DNA of 64,000 nucleotides, taken from assembly GCA_013146195.2 (NCBI GenBank), contig CM028380.1, positions 86,988,049 through 87,052,048 of the forward strand. Direction: 5' to 3'. The DNA comes from Codonopsis lanceolata. Lineage: Eukaryota; Streptophyta; Magnoliopsida; Asterales; Campanulaceae. The notes beneath the pieces were generated by a model, which was given only the letters and a program-made list of their open reading frames with translations, did not search any database and was not told where the DNA came from. The translations under genes and the position numbers were made by a program. Positions 53,081-64,000 of this stretch are shown here, one piece after another (within the stretch, counting starts at the first letter, position 1; each line of letters opens with the position of its first letter).

Positions 53081-54470
53081 GCGGACCATTTGTCTAGATT
53101 AAATTTTCACCCTTACTTGAACGTCAATTTCTTGATAATACAATTCCTGTAAATGAAGACTTCAGATGAACAACTATTAGCGTCAAGATTCGGACCATGG
53201 TATCTTGATTTTGTCAATTATTATGCGATATCATAAACCGATTTTGATTTTTATCAAAGAAAGAAATTTTGGTGAAACAAAGAATTATTTTGGGAAGAAC
53301 CTCATTTATATAAAATGTGTTCAGACTCTTTAATCAGGCGATGTGTTCCAAAAAAGACCAACAAAGTATTATGGAATTTTGTCATGAATACTCTTGTGGT
53401 GGTCATTTTAGCGGAAATAAAACTACTAGGAAAATTTTACAATCTGGTTTATATTGGCTCTTGTTTTTAGAAGCGTGACATATTTTATAAAACTTGTGAT
53501 AAATGTCGGAGAGCAGGTGGAATAGGAAAAAAGAAATGAAATGTCCTTGCATACAAATATGGTTGTTGAAATTTTTAGTTGTTTGGGGCATTGACTTTAT
53601 GGGTCCTTTCGATCTCTAATAATTGTGAATATATTTTAGTAGATGATGATTACGTATCTAAATGGATAGAAGCCATAGGCACTAAAACTAATGATGGTAA
53701 AAATGTGGTTAAATTTGTAGAAGATCTTTTTGCCCGGTATGGAGTACCGAAGGCCATAATCAGTGATCAAGGAACTCATTTTACCAATAAATTATTAAAT
53801 AACGTCCTTAGAAAACATGGTGTAACTCACAAGTTAGCTACACCCTATCATCCTCAGACATCTGGCCAAGTAGAGGTAAGTAATAGACAAATAAAGCGGT
53901 GTTAGAAAAGACCGTTAGACCCAATCGTAAAGATTGGCAATCCAAACTCAATGATGCTTTATGGGCATATCGAGGCGCTTATAAAACCTCGATAGGAATG
54001 AGTAGTATCGAATGGTGTATGGCAAAGCATGTCATTTACAGTGAAATTGAACATAGAGCCTATTGGAGTGTCAAAAATTAAACTTAGATTTAACCTTGGC
54101 GGGTGAAGAAAAGACTATTTCAATTAAATGAATTAGAGGAATATAGAGCTAAATTAAATGCGAAAATGCTAAAACTTATAAAGAAAAGACCAAAAAATAT
54201 CATGATATGGGGCTAGCCAATAAAATGTTTCGTCCAGGATTAAAAGTTTTACTTTTTAATTCTAGACTTAGGTTATTTCCCGAAAAATTAAAATCAAAAT
54301 GGTCTGGTCCTTTCACAATTGTCCGAATTTACCCTCATGGAGCAATAGATATAAGAAATCAAGGACCAATGAAGTATTTAAAGTTAATGGTCACCGAGCT
54401 CAAGCCAGTATTTGAACCTATGTCGGTCGGGCGAACAATTGAACTAATTAGATCTCGCTAACAATGCACC
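53081..54470 (+). pseudogene. Athila integrase
   Basis: A degraded zinc-binding segment precedes 53579. The catalytic core includes YILVDDDYVSKWIEA, FARYGVPKAIISDQGTHF (second Asp), THKLATPYHPQTSGQVEVSN (Glu) and WQSKLNDALWAYRGAYKT. The C-terminal segment FRPGLKVLLFNSRL and KLKSKWSGPFTIV ends at 54461. A frame change at about 53905 and several stops break it. Confidence 0.85.
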
Positions 54471-55319
54471 ACTTAGGATGATTAGGTTTGCGGTTGGATT
54501 GAGCCAAAGCGTTAAACAAGTGCGCTAGGTGGGAGGCAACCCACTATGATGAATTTAATTTGTTTTTGTAGTTAATTTAAATATGCTATTCTCCGTCTTA
54601 TTTAATTTTGGACATTTAATTTAAAATTAAATATGCCAAAATTTATGTTTGGGGGAGAAAAGCATCGTAATGTTGTATTTATATGATGCTAATATTGTTA
54701 GTTTAGAGTTTTGTATAATTTTTAGAGTGCGGGGAAAGGTACTTGAACTTAAGACTGGCAAGTTAAAAGCTGCCAAAAAGGATGAAAGAAAAAGCAAAGG
54801 AAGCATATTACGCCCACCTTGGGCCTTGAGGCTGACTGCGGCGCAAGGTCCCATAAATGCAAGAATGTGGCCGTGCAAATGCGAGGGAATCGGTGTCCGG
54901 GCATATTGACTATAACACCTTCGGCCCAGAGGTCCTCTATAAGAAATCGTCGAGGCGGCGGCTGCCGGTTCACCAAAAAATTCATCCCTCTTCAAAGCAA
55001 CAAGCAAGCAACTCTCCTCTCTCTTCAAAATCCGGCGAAGCTTTCCAAATCCGGCTAGATCCAGAAAAAGCTCCTCCTTCAACTCTCCTCCCATTCATCC
55101 CACATTGCCCTCCATTGAAGTTTGAAGAAGAAAGAAACTCCATTTTTTTTCTAGCAAGCTCAACTCGGTGACTCTTCATCTTCAAGTGTGCGAAATCCAG
55201 TAACTCTCACCCTTCTTTTAAGTTTTTATGTACAAAATTTATTTGCATGCTAGGGTGCTAGAGTAGTTTACGTAGAATTAATTTTTTTGAATGCTTTAAG
55301 TTGATAGGTTAAATTTTTA
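54471..55319 (+). other. Athila post-pol region, up to the assembly gap
   Basis: The sequence begins with post-pol words typical of Athila (gggaggcaaccc, tatgtttgggggag). It then holds a GC-richer block (54800-55000) with overlapping ORFs on both strands (54627-55185), none recognisable. It could be degenerate envelope-like or leader sequence. It ends in the N run. Confidence 0.4.
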
Positions 55320-55419
55320 NNNNNNNNNNNNNNNNNNNNNNNNNNNNNNNNNNNNNNNNNNNNNNNNNNNNNNNNNNNNNNNNNNNNNNNNNNNNNNNNN
55401 NNNNNNNNNNNNNNNNNNN
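55320..55419. other. Assembly gap, 100 N
   Basis: Exactly 100 unresolved bases, a conventional placeholder of unknown true length. The sequence resumes inside an LTR whose start is missing. Comparison with the other LTR implies that at least about 0.68 kb of LTR lies in the gap. Confidence 0.99.
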
Positions 55420-57701
55420 TTCGAATCTGGTTTGTGAGTTTTGAGTGGATTGGCTATTGATTTGAACCCATGGCCCTTGGACGTCCATTGTGACTCAAAG
55501 CCACCTTTGTTGACTTGTCTAAGACCCTTTTGAACCCTTGGATCATGGCCTATCAATGGTCTTCATCCTAGCCCGATAGAACTCTTAATCCTTCACTTGG
55601 ATTAGAGACTTCTTGGGAAGTATATAAACACGAAATTCATCCCCTTCCAGCCATTTTGTTCATCCACAACCAGAGATTCAGAGACATAGCTCAACTTTCG
55701 TCCATGGAGGTCACACCAACTTGAGACCATTTCCCGGAGATCAGGTGGTCAGATCGTCGAGGCAGAGACCGCCAAATCGAAGCTCTCGATCTTCTACAAC
55801 AATCTCTCTTTAATCAACCTTTCCTCCATTAATCATAGGACTAAGGTGAGTGACAATTCCCAGAATTTTCATGTTCAATAAATAGCATGACCCCTTCATT
55901 ATAGTTGTTCTATTATGATTATGAACATCTTTTGTGAAGAAAAACTTCAATTCAACATATAAAATATGTGTATGATTTTATGAAATCTCTATGAAGTTAT
56001 GATTTTGACATTTATTAAAAGCATGAATGTTGTTTGTATTATTAAGCTTGGAATAACTCTTGTGAAAGAATTCGGTTCAATTCAAGGTTTAACAAAATCA
56101 CGAAACTAGGGTTTGAAACTCGAGATTGTGTTTAAGGCTAGTTTAAGAACATGAGCGGCTTAGTTATCGAGTTCTAAATGAGCGGAGAACTTAGAAAGGG
56201 CAATGTGATACATATAGTATCAACTCTTCTTGGTTGAAATGTAGTAAAACTCACGGAGTTGAAATTAGGGAGTTATGAACAATAACGACTCCACAATCAA
56301 TCCCTACGGCGAATGTAGTTCGTTAGACTAATGAATTAGCTTTCGATACTTTGAGATGGATTGATGCTTATGCCTTGATGTTTGTGTGCTTTTAAGACTC
56401 GATTGAGTTCTTATGCGGTTTATGTGATCGTGTGAAGTAAATGCATGATTGAGAGCATGTTGTAGAATAATGTATCTATTTGACATGTTGAATTCGCTCT
56501 TGTCGAATTCTTGTGTGATTCCTTAAATGAGTAAACAACTACTTGTTGAATAAGTTCGCTCTTGTCGAACTTATTCCTTATTTGAATTTCATGACGAGTA
56601 AACATCTACTTGGCATTGCATGAGTCCGGTGGCATATTTGGTTGAGTCGTTGGTGTGACAATGCATCGCCGTCACGAGTTATGGGACTCGTGATAGTGAT
56701 GGGTTGTTATAGGGTTTTTATCACACACGCCTCCCTTGTTGGCCACGATGGGGAAGTAGCCCCTTTTTGTAACCAAGAGAGCACATTGGCATGTCTAAGT
56801 ACCATGGAGAGCTTGGTACCAGAGTAGAGCTTCGGTACTTTGATACACTCATCACGGGTATCATTGGCACGAATATTAGCGTGTATTGCGGGAGCTACGT
56901 GGCGGCACCGGTTCCATAACATATCCTCCTTATATGTGATTTACTTTATAGCACTTATGTGAAACAATGTGCTACCATGGATATGTGATTTAAGTGTTTA
57001 TTAAATGAATGCTTTGAGTGACTTGATATTAAAGATGATATCTTGCTATGTATGCTGCATGATGCCATGACATGCATAATTGTTAACTCACAAAGTCTTT
57101 ATGACTTACCCCCTCCCTTTTCTTGCTTTAGATCCGAGCCGTTCGGTACCGCTCGTTGAGGTGTAGCGAGGATTCTCGCTTGTCCAGTGATCGCCTTGAC
57201 GAGGTTGTGGTTTATAGATGTCCTTATTTTGTTCTCTTTTTGTAAGGGCGTTGGGTTTAGCAAGTCATTTAGACTTTGCTTGGGAACTTTGTTTATTTGT
57301 TTTATGTCTATACTTGTATCCTATTTTTGAGCCTTGGCGCATGTATGTAGAGCCTTGTATAGATGTAGTATGGTTCATCGTTTTAAAACTTCATTGGGCA
57401 TTACTTTAGCTCTTATTTAATTATGTTGTTTCTCAGGCATGTTATAGCCGTCGAGGTATATTTGCATGAACTGCGTGTAGTGTTGGGTTCGGTAGTAAAG
57501 TCGCCGATGAATTGATATACTTGTCTTTAATTGTTATATCGGGTTTAAAAAGTTTTAAAAATTTCCGGCCTTTTGGTGCCGAGTCGCTTCATCGAAATGT
57601 TGCGTCACGTCGTTTTCTATAATTGAGTCTTTGCATGTATTGTTGTCCTATTTGGGCGACTTGACTTGTGATTCCACCTCGGGGTCGGGTTAGGGTCGTC
57701 A
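55420..57701 (+). repeat. 5' LTR (partial) of plus-strand chromovirus
   Basis: It matches the right-hand LTR from about 62745 onward, in the same orientation, with many single-base indels. It includes a TATA box (tatataaa, 55621-55628), the repeated motif tcgctcttgtcgaa (near 56494 and 56551), and ends gggtcgtca just before the PBS. The first 0.68 kb or so are lost in the gap. ORFs inside (56420-56605, 56642-56827) are non-coding artefacts; the first recurs in the other LTR. Confidence 0.88.
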
Positions 57702-57703
57702 CG

Positions 57704-57716
57704 GTTGGTATCGAGC
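57704..57716 (+). promoter_or_regulatory. Primer binding site of the plus-strand chromovirus
   Basis: The sequence ttggtatcgagct follows the LTR end by two or three bases. It resembles tggtatcagagc, the Met-tRNA primer site, with one base lost. Confidence 0.65.
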
Positions 57717-58759
57717 TTTATAGGTTAGCTATCGGCCGGGATAGGTTCCATGGCCTAGGTGGGTTGGTTCTTTGTGTGAATCTTGGCGTTGAGTGTTACG
57801 TTTCGTGCCTTATTGGCGATTCTTCGTGAATGAATACGACTTGGAGTACTAAGTTCGTTTGGTCTAGATTGCCGTGAGTGAAGGTTTGTGTCTAGGAGTA
57901 TTATATTTCTCTATATTGCTTATGAGTTGCGAGTTATACCAAGAGTGGGTCTTTGCGTTTGGTAAATGTTGTTCCTTGTTCCATTTTTAGGAATCGGAGA
58001 AGCTAGATTGTCGGTCCCAAGGGTGATCGTCATGTTAATCATTATGGCGAAAGTTCGTTGTAATACGTTTCGAGGCGGAGTGGTTAAACCTCCCGTGGTA
58101 CCTATTAGTATTTCATAGATTACTATACGGTGTAGATAGTTAGGGTAGTAATTAACCACCGGTTCTTGTATTACTTGTGTTGGGAATTTGAGAACTCTTT
58201 CCGATGGTTGTGTTTGGGTATTTGGGGACTACCTTGATCAAGGTGAAATTTCCTCATGATATGTTGGAACTTGGAGATTGGCCGATAGGTGATCACGTGA
58301 TGATTGGTTGGATTGGTTGTCGACCCAGTATACGGTTTGACTTATAAGGATTGGCCGTATACTAGTTAGTAAGAATATGCTACCTAGTGACTCGTGAAAT
58401 GTTGTATTGTCTCTTTATTAGTCTAATACATTGATAGTGTACTAGCCTTGTATAATGTGTTTTATCTACCATTGATAGGTAGTTAATAGTATGAATATTC
58501 CATAATTTGGTTTACATACATAGTAAATTAATATACTATGTTGCATGATGTTGATGCCATGCCTATATGTGCTTATGATTTGTATTCTTGAGACCGATAT
58601 AAAGGATGCTTTTATGTGATTCACGAACACCCCACATCCTTCTGACGAAAGCTTTTGAAGTCACTTGAGGGCCCCGACTTGATTATCAAGAGGTCTTCGT
58701 CGGAGAACTAGAATGGTATAAATTAGATTTGAAATTGACCGAACCAATTACCAAAAGGT

Positions 58760-59298
58760 ATGGAACAACAAATGAAATGGTATATTGCTATACAGTGCAA
58801 ATATGATGCACCGCATTTTATTGAGAATTTGGCGTCTTGCCTTGACAGTTACCCTATGTGCTTGATGTCTATACCATTGAGTGATCTTGAACTCGCATCC
58901 GAGGTCTATAAGGCTTGTGATGTGTTCATTGGTGATAGTGTATTGCATGCTCTAGTAGATTGCCATCATAACGGTGTTACAATTGCCATGCTCGGTATAC
59001 GGAGTTGGTTTTATTAGTGATCATGACATGAATAATATACATGTTATTTCTACTTTGCGGGATAGAAAACTTTTAACGCAAGGTTGTACTTGTTATCTCA
59101 CTTGTGTACTTGAGACTAGCATGCCTACTTCTATACTATAAGAAGTTCTAATTGTTAATGAAGTTCCGGTAGTTAATGAATTTCGGATGTTTTTCGATTA
59201 TGCATTACCTCCCGATCGAGAGTTAGAGTTTTGCATTGAGATATTGCCGGAAACTTTCACCTATTCTCTAGAGCACCTTATAGGATGGCTCCAGTGAG
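58760..59298 (+). pseudogene. Chromovirus protease and protease-RT linker remnant
   Basis: IPLSDLELASEVYKACDVFIGD (58866-58935) occupies the place of the protease C-terminal half. It is followed by KLLTQGCTCYLTCVLETS, VPVVNEF and LPPDRELEFCIEILPETF (59075-59265), the stretch that normally leads into RT. No DSG active site is seen. Multiple stops are present. Confidence 0.55.
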
Positions 59299-59935
59299 TT
59301 GAGAGAGTTGAAGGAGCGATTGCGAGGCTTCTTGGATAGGGAGTTTATTAAACCGAGTGTGTCTCCGTGGGGTGCACCGGTTTTGTTTGTGAAGAAGAAG
59401 GATGGTAGTTTGCGGTTGTGCATTGACTATCGTCAGTTGAACCAGGTTACTATAAAGAATAAGTATCCATTACCTCACATTGATGATCTCTTTGATCGGC
59501 TTGAGGTGTTGTGTATTCCAAGTTAGACTTGAGGAGTGGTTACCACCGGTTGAGGGTTCGCGGAGGATGTCAGAAGACGACCTTTCGTGCAGCGTTATGG
59601 CCATTATGAGTTTGTTGTGATGCCGTTTGGTTTGACAAAGCGCGCTGTTTTCATGGACTTGATGAATAGGGTGTTTCATGAGTACCTTGATTGCTTTGTA
59701 GTGGTGTTCATTGATGATATCCTTGTGTACTCGAAGTCACGAGAGGAGCATGAGCATCATTTGAGAGAGGTTCTTACTGTGTTGCGTAAGAAACAACTTT
59801 TTGCTAAATTTAGCAAGTGTGCGTTTTGGCTAGAACAAGTTGCTTTTCTTGGGCATGTTGTGTCTAGTGATGGTATCGCGGTGGATCCATCGAAGGTTGA
59901 GGCTGTTACCAAGTGGAAGACTCTAGTGCGGTGAC
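59299..59935 (+). pseudogene. Chromovirus reverse transcriptase
   Basis: RELKERLRGFLDREFIKPSV, WGAPVLFVKKKDGSLRLCID and YPLPHIDDLFDRL run to a frameshift at about 59510. RYGHYEFVVMPFGLT resumes at 59590, with the catalytic FIDDILVYSKS at about 59709-59741 and FAKFSKCAFWLEQVAFLGHV. The frame is lost at about 59925. The breaks fit single-base indels. Confidence 0.88.
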
Positions 59936-60081
59936 CGAAGTCCGTAGTTTCTTGGGCTTGGCGGGTTATTACCGTAGGATTCATTGAGGATTTTCTAAGA
60001 TTGCCACTCCTATGACCAATCTTACTCGAGAAGAAGTGCGCTTTTGTTTGGAGTGACAAGTGTGAGGCTAGCTTTCAGGAG

Positions 60082-60504
60082 TTGAAGAGGAGGTTGACTA
60101 CCGCTCCTGTTTTAGCTTTGCCTAGTGGTTGTGAGAACTTCGTGGTTTATTGTGACGCTTCTTTGGAAGGCTTGGGTTGTGTGCTTATGCAGAACGGGAA
60201 GGTTATTGCCTATGCTTCTAGGAAGTTGTCACCGTATGAGCAGAATTATCCGACTCATGATCTTGAGTTGGCAGCTATTATCTTTGCGCTTCACAAGTGG
60301 AAACACTATCTTTATGGAGCTAAGTTTGAGGTGTATACGGATCATAAGAGTCGAAATACCTTTTCTCACAAAGGAGTTAAATATGAGGACAGAGGCGATG
60401 GATGGAGAAGCTTAAGGATCATGATTGTACTATCTTATACCATCAGGGAAGCGAATGTTGTTGCGGATGCGTTGAGTAGGAGATCCTATACATGTCTTGT
60501 TTGA
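60082..60504 (+). pseudogene. Chromovirus RNase H
   Basis: The frame covers APVLALPSGCENFVVYCDAS, GLGCVLMQNGKVIAYASRKL, YEQNYPTHDLELAAIIFAL, KHYLYGAKFEVYTDHKS and EANVVADALSRR. The acidic residues (D in YCDAS, E in LELA, D in YTDHKS) are retained. A small indel lies near 60350, where SLKYLFTQKELN-type sequence is disturbed, and frames are broken on both sides. Confidence 0.88.
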
Positions 60505-60769
60505 TGATGAGGGAATGGAAGATGCTCGAGGATGTCCGTGAGTGGAGTCTGTTGTGAGTGAGCATAGTGTTCTCTTTGCTAACAGTGTTCGTGCTACACC
60601 GGTGTTGTTTGGGTTGATCAAGGAAGCTCGAAGCTCTTGATCCGATTTGAGGAAGATTATCGATGGATTGGGTGAGAATAATACACCCGAGTTCGCGATA
60701 AATAGTGATGGGATCTTGACATTCAAGTAGGATTTGCGTTCCTTCTTCGAGGAAGTGAAAGCGTATGGT

Positions 60770-61520
60770 TCTTGATGAGGCTCACAAGGCCAAGTATACG
60801 ATACATCCGGGTAGTACTAAGATGTACCGTGACTTGAAGAGGCGATTTTGGTGGAATGGTATGAAGAGGAGATAGGCGAGTATGTTTCGAGATGTTTGAC
60901 GTGCCGGCAGGTTAAGGTGAGCACCGAGACCCGGTTTGCTTCACCACTTGAGATTCGGAGTGGAAGTGGGAGCATATCACCATGGACTTTGTTACGGGGT
61001 TGCCACGTACTCGTAGAGGCTTTGATGCAGTTTGGGTTATCGTTGATAGGTTGACTAAGTCTTCTCATTTTATTCCCTATTGCGATTTCCTACAGTTTGA
61101 GTCAGTTGGCAGCGTTGTACATTCAGGAGATTGTGAGATTACATGGTGTACCGGTTAGCATTGTGTCAGATAGAGACCCCATTTACTTCTAGGTTACGGC
61201 ATTCTTTGCGGGGAGGCTTTGGGTGAAGATGAATTTCGATCTGCGTTTCACCACGTCGATGGTCGGTCGGAGCGATTGATACAGATTTTGGAGGATATGT
61301 TACGTGCGTGTGCTATGGATTTTAAGGGTAGTTGGGATTCACATCTACCGTTGGCTGAGTTTGCGTATAATAACAGCTATCAGTCGAGCATTGAGATGGC
61401 GCCGTACGAGGCTTTGTATGGGCGTAAGTGTCGATCACCGATTTGCTGGGATGAGGTTGGTGAGGCTAGATTATGGGGCTCGGAGATGGGGCAACAATCG
61501 GTGAGAGTGTGAAGGCGATT
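60770..61520 (+). pseudogene. Chromovirus integrase
   Basis: The HHCC zinc-binding part appears as HPGSTKMYRDLKRRFWWNGM and YVSRCLTCRQVK. The core pieces are ITMDFVTGLPRT with FDAVWVIVDRLTKS (60970-61060), VSDRD (61165) and DGRSERLIQILEDMLRACAM. EFAYNNSYQSSIEMAPYEAL and GRKCRSPICWDEVGE close it. Several frames are used, so the domain cannot be made as is. Confidence 0.85.
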
Positions 61521-61589
61521 AGAGATAGATTTGCTTACGGCTCGAGTAGGCAGAAAAGCTACGCGGACAACGGAGGCGTGATCTTGAGT

Positions 61590-62047
61590 TTCAGGTTGGT
61601 GACTTTGTGTTCCTGAAGGTATCGCCCCGACGCGGTACAAAGCGGTTTGGGAAAAAGGGGAAGCTTTCTCCTAAGTTTATTGGTCCGTTCGAGATCTTAG
61701 AGCGGATTGGTTCTTTGGCTTATAGACTTGCGTTACCACCGTTTATATCGGGTGTTCATGATGTGTTTCATGTTTCCATGCTTCGTAAGTAATTGAAGGA
61801 CGAGTCACATGTCCTTACTTATGAGGAGATTACCTTTGAGCCCAATCTTTCCTACATTGATAAACCGGTGAGGATTCTTGATACCAAGGAGCAAGTCTTG
61901 AGGACCAAGCGTATTCCTTTAGTGAAGGTCTTGTGGAAGAATCATGACATTGAGGAAGCCACATGGGAGACTGAGCTTGAGATGAGGGAGAAATACCCTT
62001 ACTTGTTCGAGAATTCTGGTATGAATTTAGGGACTAAATTCCTTTAA
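61590..62047 (+). pseudogene. Chromovirus integrase C-terminus and chromodomain-like tail
   Basis: FLKVSPRRGTKRFGKKGKLS, PKFIGPFEILERIG and HDVFHVSMLRK end at a TAA (61790). The same frame then continues as DESHVLTYEEITFEPNLSY, KPVRILDTKEQVLRTKRIPL and EEATWETELEMREKYPYLF to the stop at 62045-62047. The tail matches that of the minus-strand element at 20247-20447 in kind, supporting assignment to the same lineage. Confidence 0.88.
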
Positions 62048-62058
62048 GTGGGGGAGGA
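62046..62058 (+). promoter_or_regulatory. Polypurine tract of the plus-strand chromovirus
   Basis: aagtgggggagga directly precedes the right LTR (tgtgataaccc). It is the usual plus-strand primer position. Confidence 0.85.
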
Positions 62059-64000
62059 TGTGATAACCCAAACCCATTTCGTGTTTGTCATCATTATAAC
62101 ATGTTTATAATAGGTCTTGACATGCTAGAGACTTCATTTCATTCATACCATGTTTGCATTGAGTTGGTTGAGAGTTTAGAAGCATTGTTGCTTCGTTTGA
62201 GCCTTAGAGTTTCTCGGGATTGCCTTCGTTGCTTGTATTGTTTGTGTTTTCAACTTGCGAGAAGTTCATTTGAGTTCTAAACCGAGTGTACTAGTATTTC
62301 ACGTGCTTGCATCATTGTTCATAGACTTCTTTCATTTGGAAATAAGATGACCAACATATTACTTCACATATTCAGTCCGGTTTTGGGTAAACTTCGGGAA
62401 AATTCTGGTACCAATCTACTAAAGAGAATTTTATAAAAATTTAGTATGTTTTACCTACATATGTGAGGATACTCCCTGTAAAATATGGTATTTTTCCAAG
62501 GTTTATAAGTACCTCATTTAGGTCTTGACTTACGTCTGTGCCAGAATTCTATTTTCAGGAAATCAGCTTCTGTACTTGAACTTGTAGTAGCCATACTTTG
62601 ATAAATATAAGTCCAAATTGAGTAATTTAAAAGGCTAAAATATAGTTTAAAGAGTCTAGTTTCATAGAAATCAATAATGACCTCATTTGGTGGTGTGAGC
62701 TATTTTAGGTCGATTTTACAAGATTAACTGTCTGTTTTCCAAAATCTGGTTTTGTGAGTTTTGAGTGGATTTGGCTATTGACTCTTGAACCCTTGGCCCT
62801 TGGACGTCATTGTGACTCAAAGCCACCTTTGTTGACTTGTCTAAGACCCTTGTGAACCCTTGGATCATGGCCTATCAATGGTCTTCATGCCTTAGCCAAT
62901 AGAAAGCCTCTTAATCACTTCACTTGGATTAGGGACTTCTTGGGAAGTATATAAACACAAAATGCATCCCTTCCAGCCATTTTTGTTCATCCATAACCAG
63001 AGATTCAGATACATAGCTCCAAATTTCGTCCATGGAGGTCACACCAACTTGAGAGATCATTTCCCGGAGATCCGGTGGTCCGATCGTCGAACCGAGACCG
63101 CCAAATCGAAGCTCTCGATCTTCTCTACAACAATCCTCTCTTTAATCAACCTTTCCTCCATTAATCATAGGACTAAGGTGAGTGACAATTCCCAGAATTT
63201 TCATGTTCAATAATATAGCATGACCCCTTCATTATAGTTGTTCTAGGGTTGATTATGAACACCTTTTGTGAAGACAAAACTTCCAATTCAACATATAAAA
63301 TATGTGTATGATTTTATGAAATCTCTATGAAGTTATGATTTTGACATTTATTAAAGCATGAATGTTGTTTGTATTAAGCTTGGGAATAACTCTTGTGAAA
63401 GAATTCAGTTCAATTCAAGGTTTAACAAAATCGCCGAAACTAGGGTTTGAAACTCGAGATTGTGTTTAAGGCTAGTTTAAGAACATGAACGGCTTAGTTA
63501 TCGAGTTCTAAATGAACGGAGAACTTAGAAAAGGGCAATGTGATACATATAGTATCAATACTCTTCTTGGTTGAAATGTAGTAAAACTCACCGGAGTTGA
63601 AATTAGGGAGTTATGAACAATAACGACTCCACAATCAATCCCTACGACGAATGTAGTTCGTTAGACTAATGAATTAGCTTACGATACTTTGAGATGGATT
63701 GATGCTTATGCCTTGATGTTTGTGTGCTTTTAAGACTCGATTGAGTTCTTATGCGGTTTATGTGATCGTGTGAAGTAAATGCATGATTGAGAGCATGTTG
63801 TAGAATAATGTATCTATTTGACATGTTGAATTCGCTCTTGTCGAATTCTTGTGTGATTCCTTAAATGAGTAAACAACTACTTGTTGAATAAGTTCGCTCT
63901 TGTCGAACTTATTCCTTATTTGAGATTTCATGACGAGTAAACATCTACTTGGCATTGCATGAGTCCAGCTGGCATATTTGGTTGAGTCAATGGTGTGACA
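62059..64000 (+). repeat. 3' LTR of plus-strand chromovirus, cut by window end
   Basis: It begins tgtgataacccaaaccc after the PPT. From about 62745 it matches 55420 onward. The TATA box tatataaa lies at 62948-62955. Taking the two partial copies together, the full LTR should be about 3 kb. The ORF at 63758-63955 repeats the one in the left LTR and is not a gene. Confidence 0.9.

Larger units (their letters stand above)
50100..54470 (+). mobile_element. Decayed Athila-type Ty3/Gypsy element (internal region)
   Basis: The plus-strand order is gag C-terminus, protease, RT, RNase H, integrase, with many stops and frameshifts. Protein motifs (CDLGASINLMP-type protease, FMDDFSVFGNS reverse transcriptase) are those of the Athila lineage. 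Downstream, gggaggcaaccca and gtttgggggaga (54530-54655) also resemble Athila post-pol sequence. No LTR was identified. Confidence 0.85.
57702..62058 (+). mobile_element. Internal region of plus-strand Gypsy chromovirus (Tekay-like), decayed
   Basis: About 4.36 kb lie between PBS and PPT, shorter than the roughly 5.5 kb of the related complete element at 20198-25743. No Gag can be recognised in 57720-58750. Pol runs from a protease remnant (58790-59290) to a chromodomain-like tail (62010) across many frame changes. Several disruptions are single-base indels. Confidence 0.88.

Noticed and set aside
54627..55185. 155-codon minus-strand ORF and overlapping plus-strand ORFs
   Set aside because: Mutually overlapping, no domain, in the post-pol region of an Athila-type element next to the gap.
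55317..55556. ORF running through the gap
   Set aside because: It consists largely of unresolved bases.

Overview
The window is nuclear DNA from a flowering plant, most likely a eudicot. The evidence is a type I non-specific lipid-transfer protein (nsLTP) gene with a GT-AG intron, an intronless plant-type presenilin gene, plant-mobile-domain sequences, Stowaway, Tourist and hAT-like MITEs, and LTR retrotransposons of plant lineages (Copia including SIRE; Gypsy of chromovirus/Tekay, Athila and Tat types). The species cannot be told from the sequence. Only two loci look like ordinary host genes. Nearly everything else is transposable-element sequence in various states of decay, and a 100-base run of N (55320-55419) marks a scaffold gap.

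Layout. 1-12704: a 1.2-kb repeat occurs twice in direct orientation (1-1200 and 11531-12704). It brackets about 10 kb that holds a truncated Copia remnant (1548-3241), the nsLTP gene (3958-4426, minus) and several MITEs (4857-5625, 7785-8041, 9565-10202). 12707-17775: a Stowaway MITE, then a decayed minus-strand Copia element with its 255-bp 5' LTR. A 524-bp hAT-type MITE with an 8-bp target duplication interrupts its pol region. 17783-28142: a structurally complete 10.36-kb minus-strand Gypsy chromovirus with two 2.4-kb LTRs, PBS, PPT, gag, pol, an additional small ORF upstream of gag, and a perfect CCTGC target duplication. It lies 2 bp outside the Copia LTR.

28148-33800: presenilin (29192-30594), with both catalytic aspartates and the PALP motif present but a one-base frameshift in the hydrophilic loop. 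Downstream are diverged tandem repeats with a period of about 0.95 kb, then a 42-bp minisatellite of about 12.6 copies. 33800-44369: low-complexity and MITE-rich DNA, a tandem array with palindromic cores (36942-37334), a broken multi-exon plant mobile domain (PMD) gene whose last recognisable exon ends in a 957-bp inverted-repeat element, and a second broken PMD/DUF7745-like sequence (42825-43590).

44370-55319: a minus-strand SIRE-type Copia, a minus-strand Gypsy gag-protease scrap of Tat type, and a decayed plus-strand Athila-type Gypsy. 55420-64000: a second chromovirus on the plus strand. Its 5' LTR is cut by the N gap and its 3' LTR by the window end.

The host genes act independently: the nsLTP is a secreted cell-wall/apoplast lipid carrier, and presenilin is the catalytic subunit of intramembrane gamma-secretase-type proteolysis. 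The retroelement genes work only within their own elements, and none here is intact. No operon, CRISPR array, tRNA or rRNA gene was seen.
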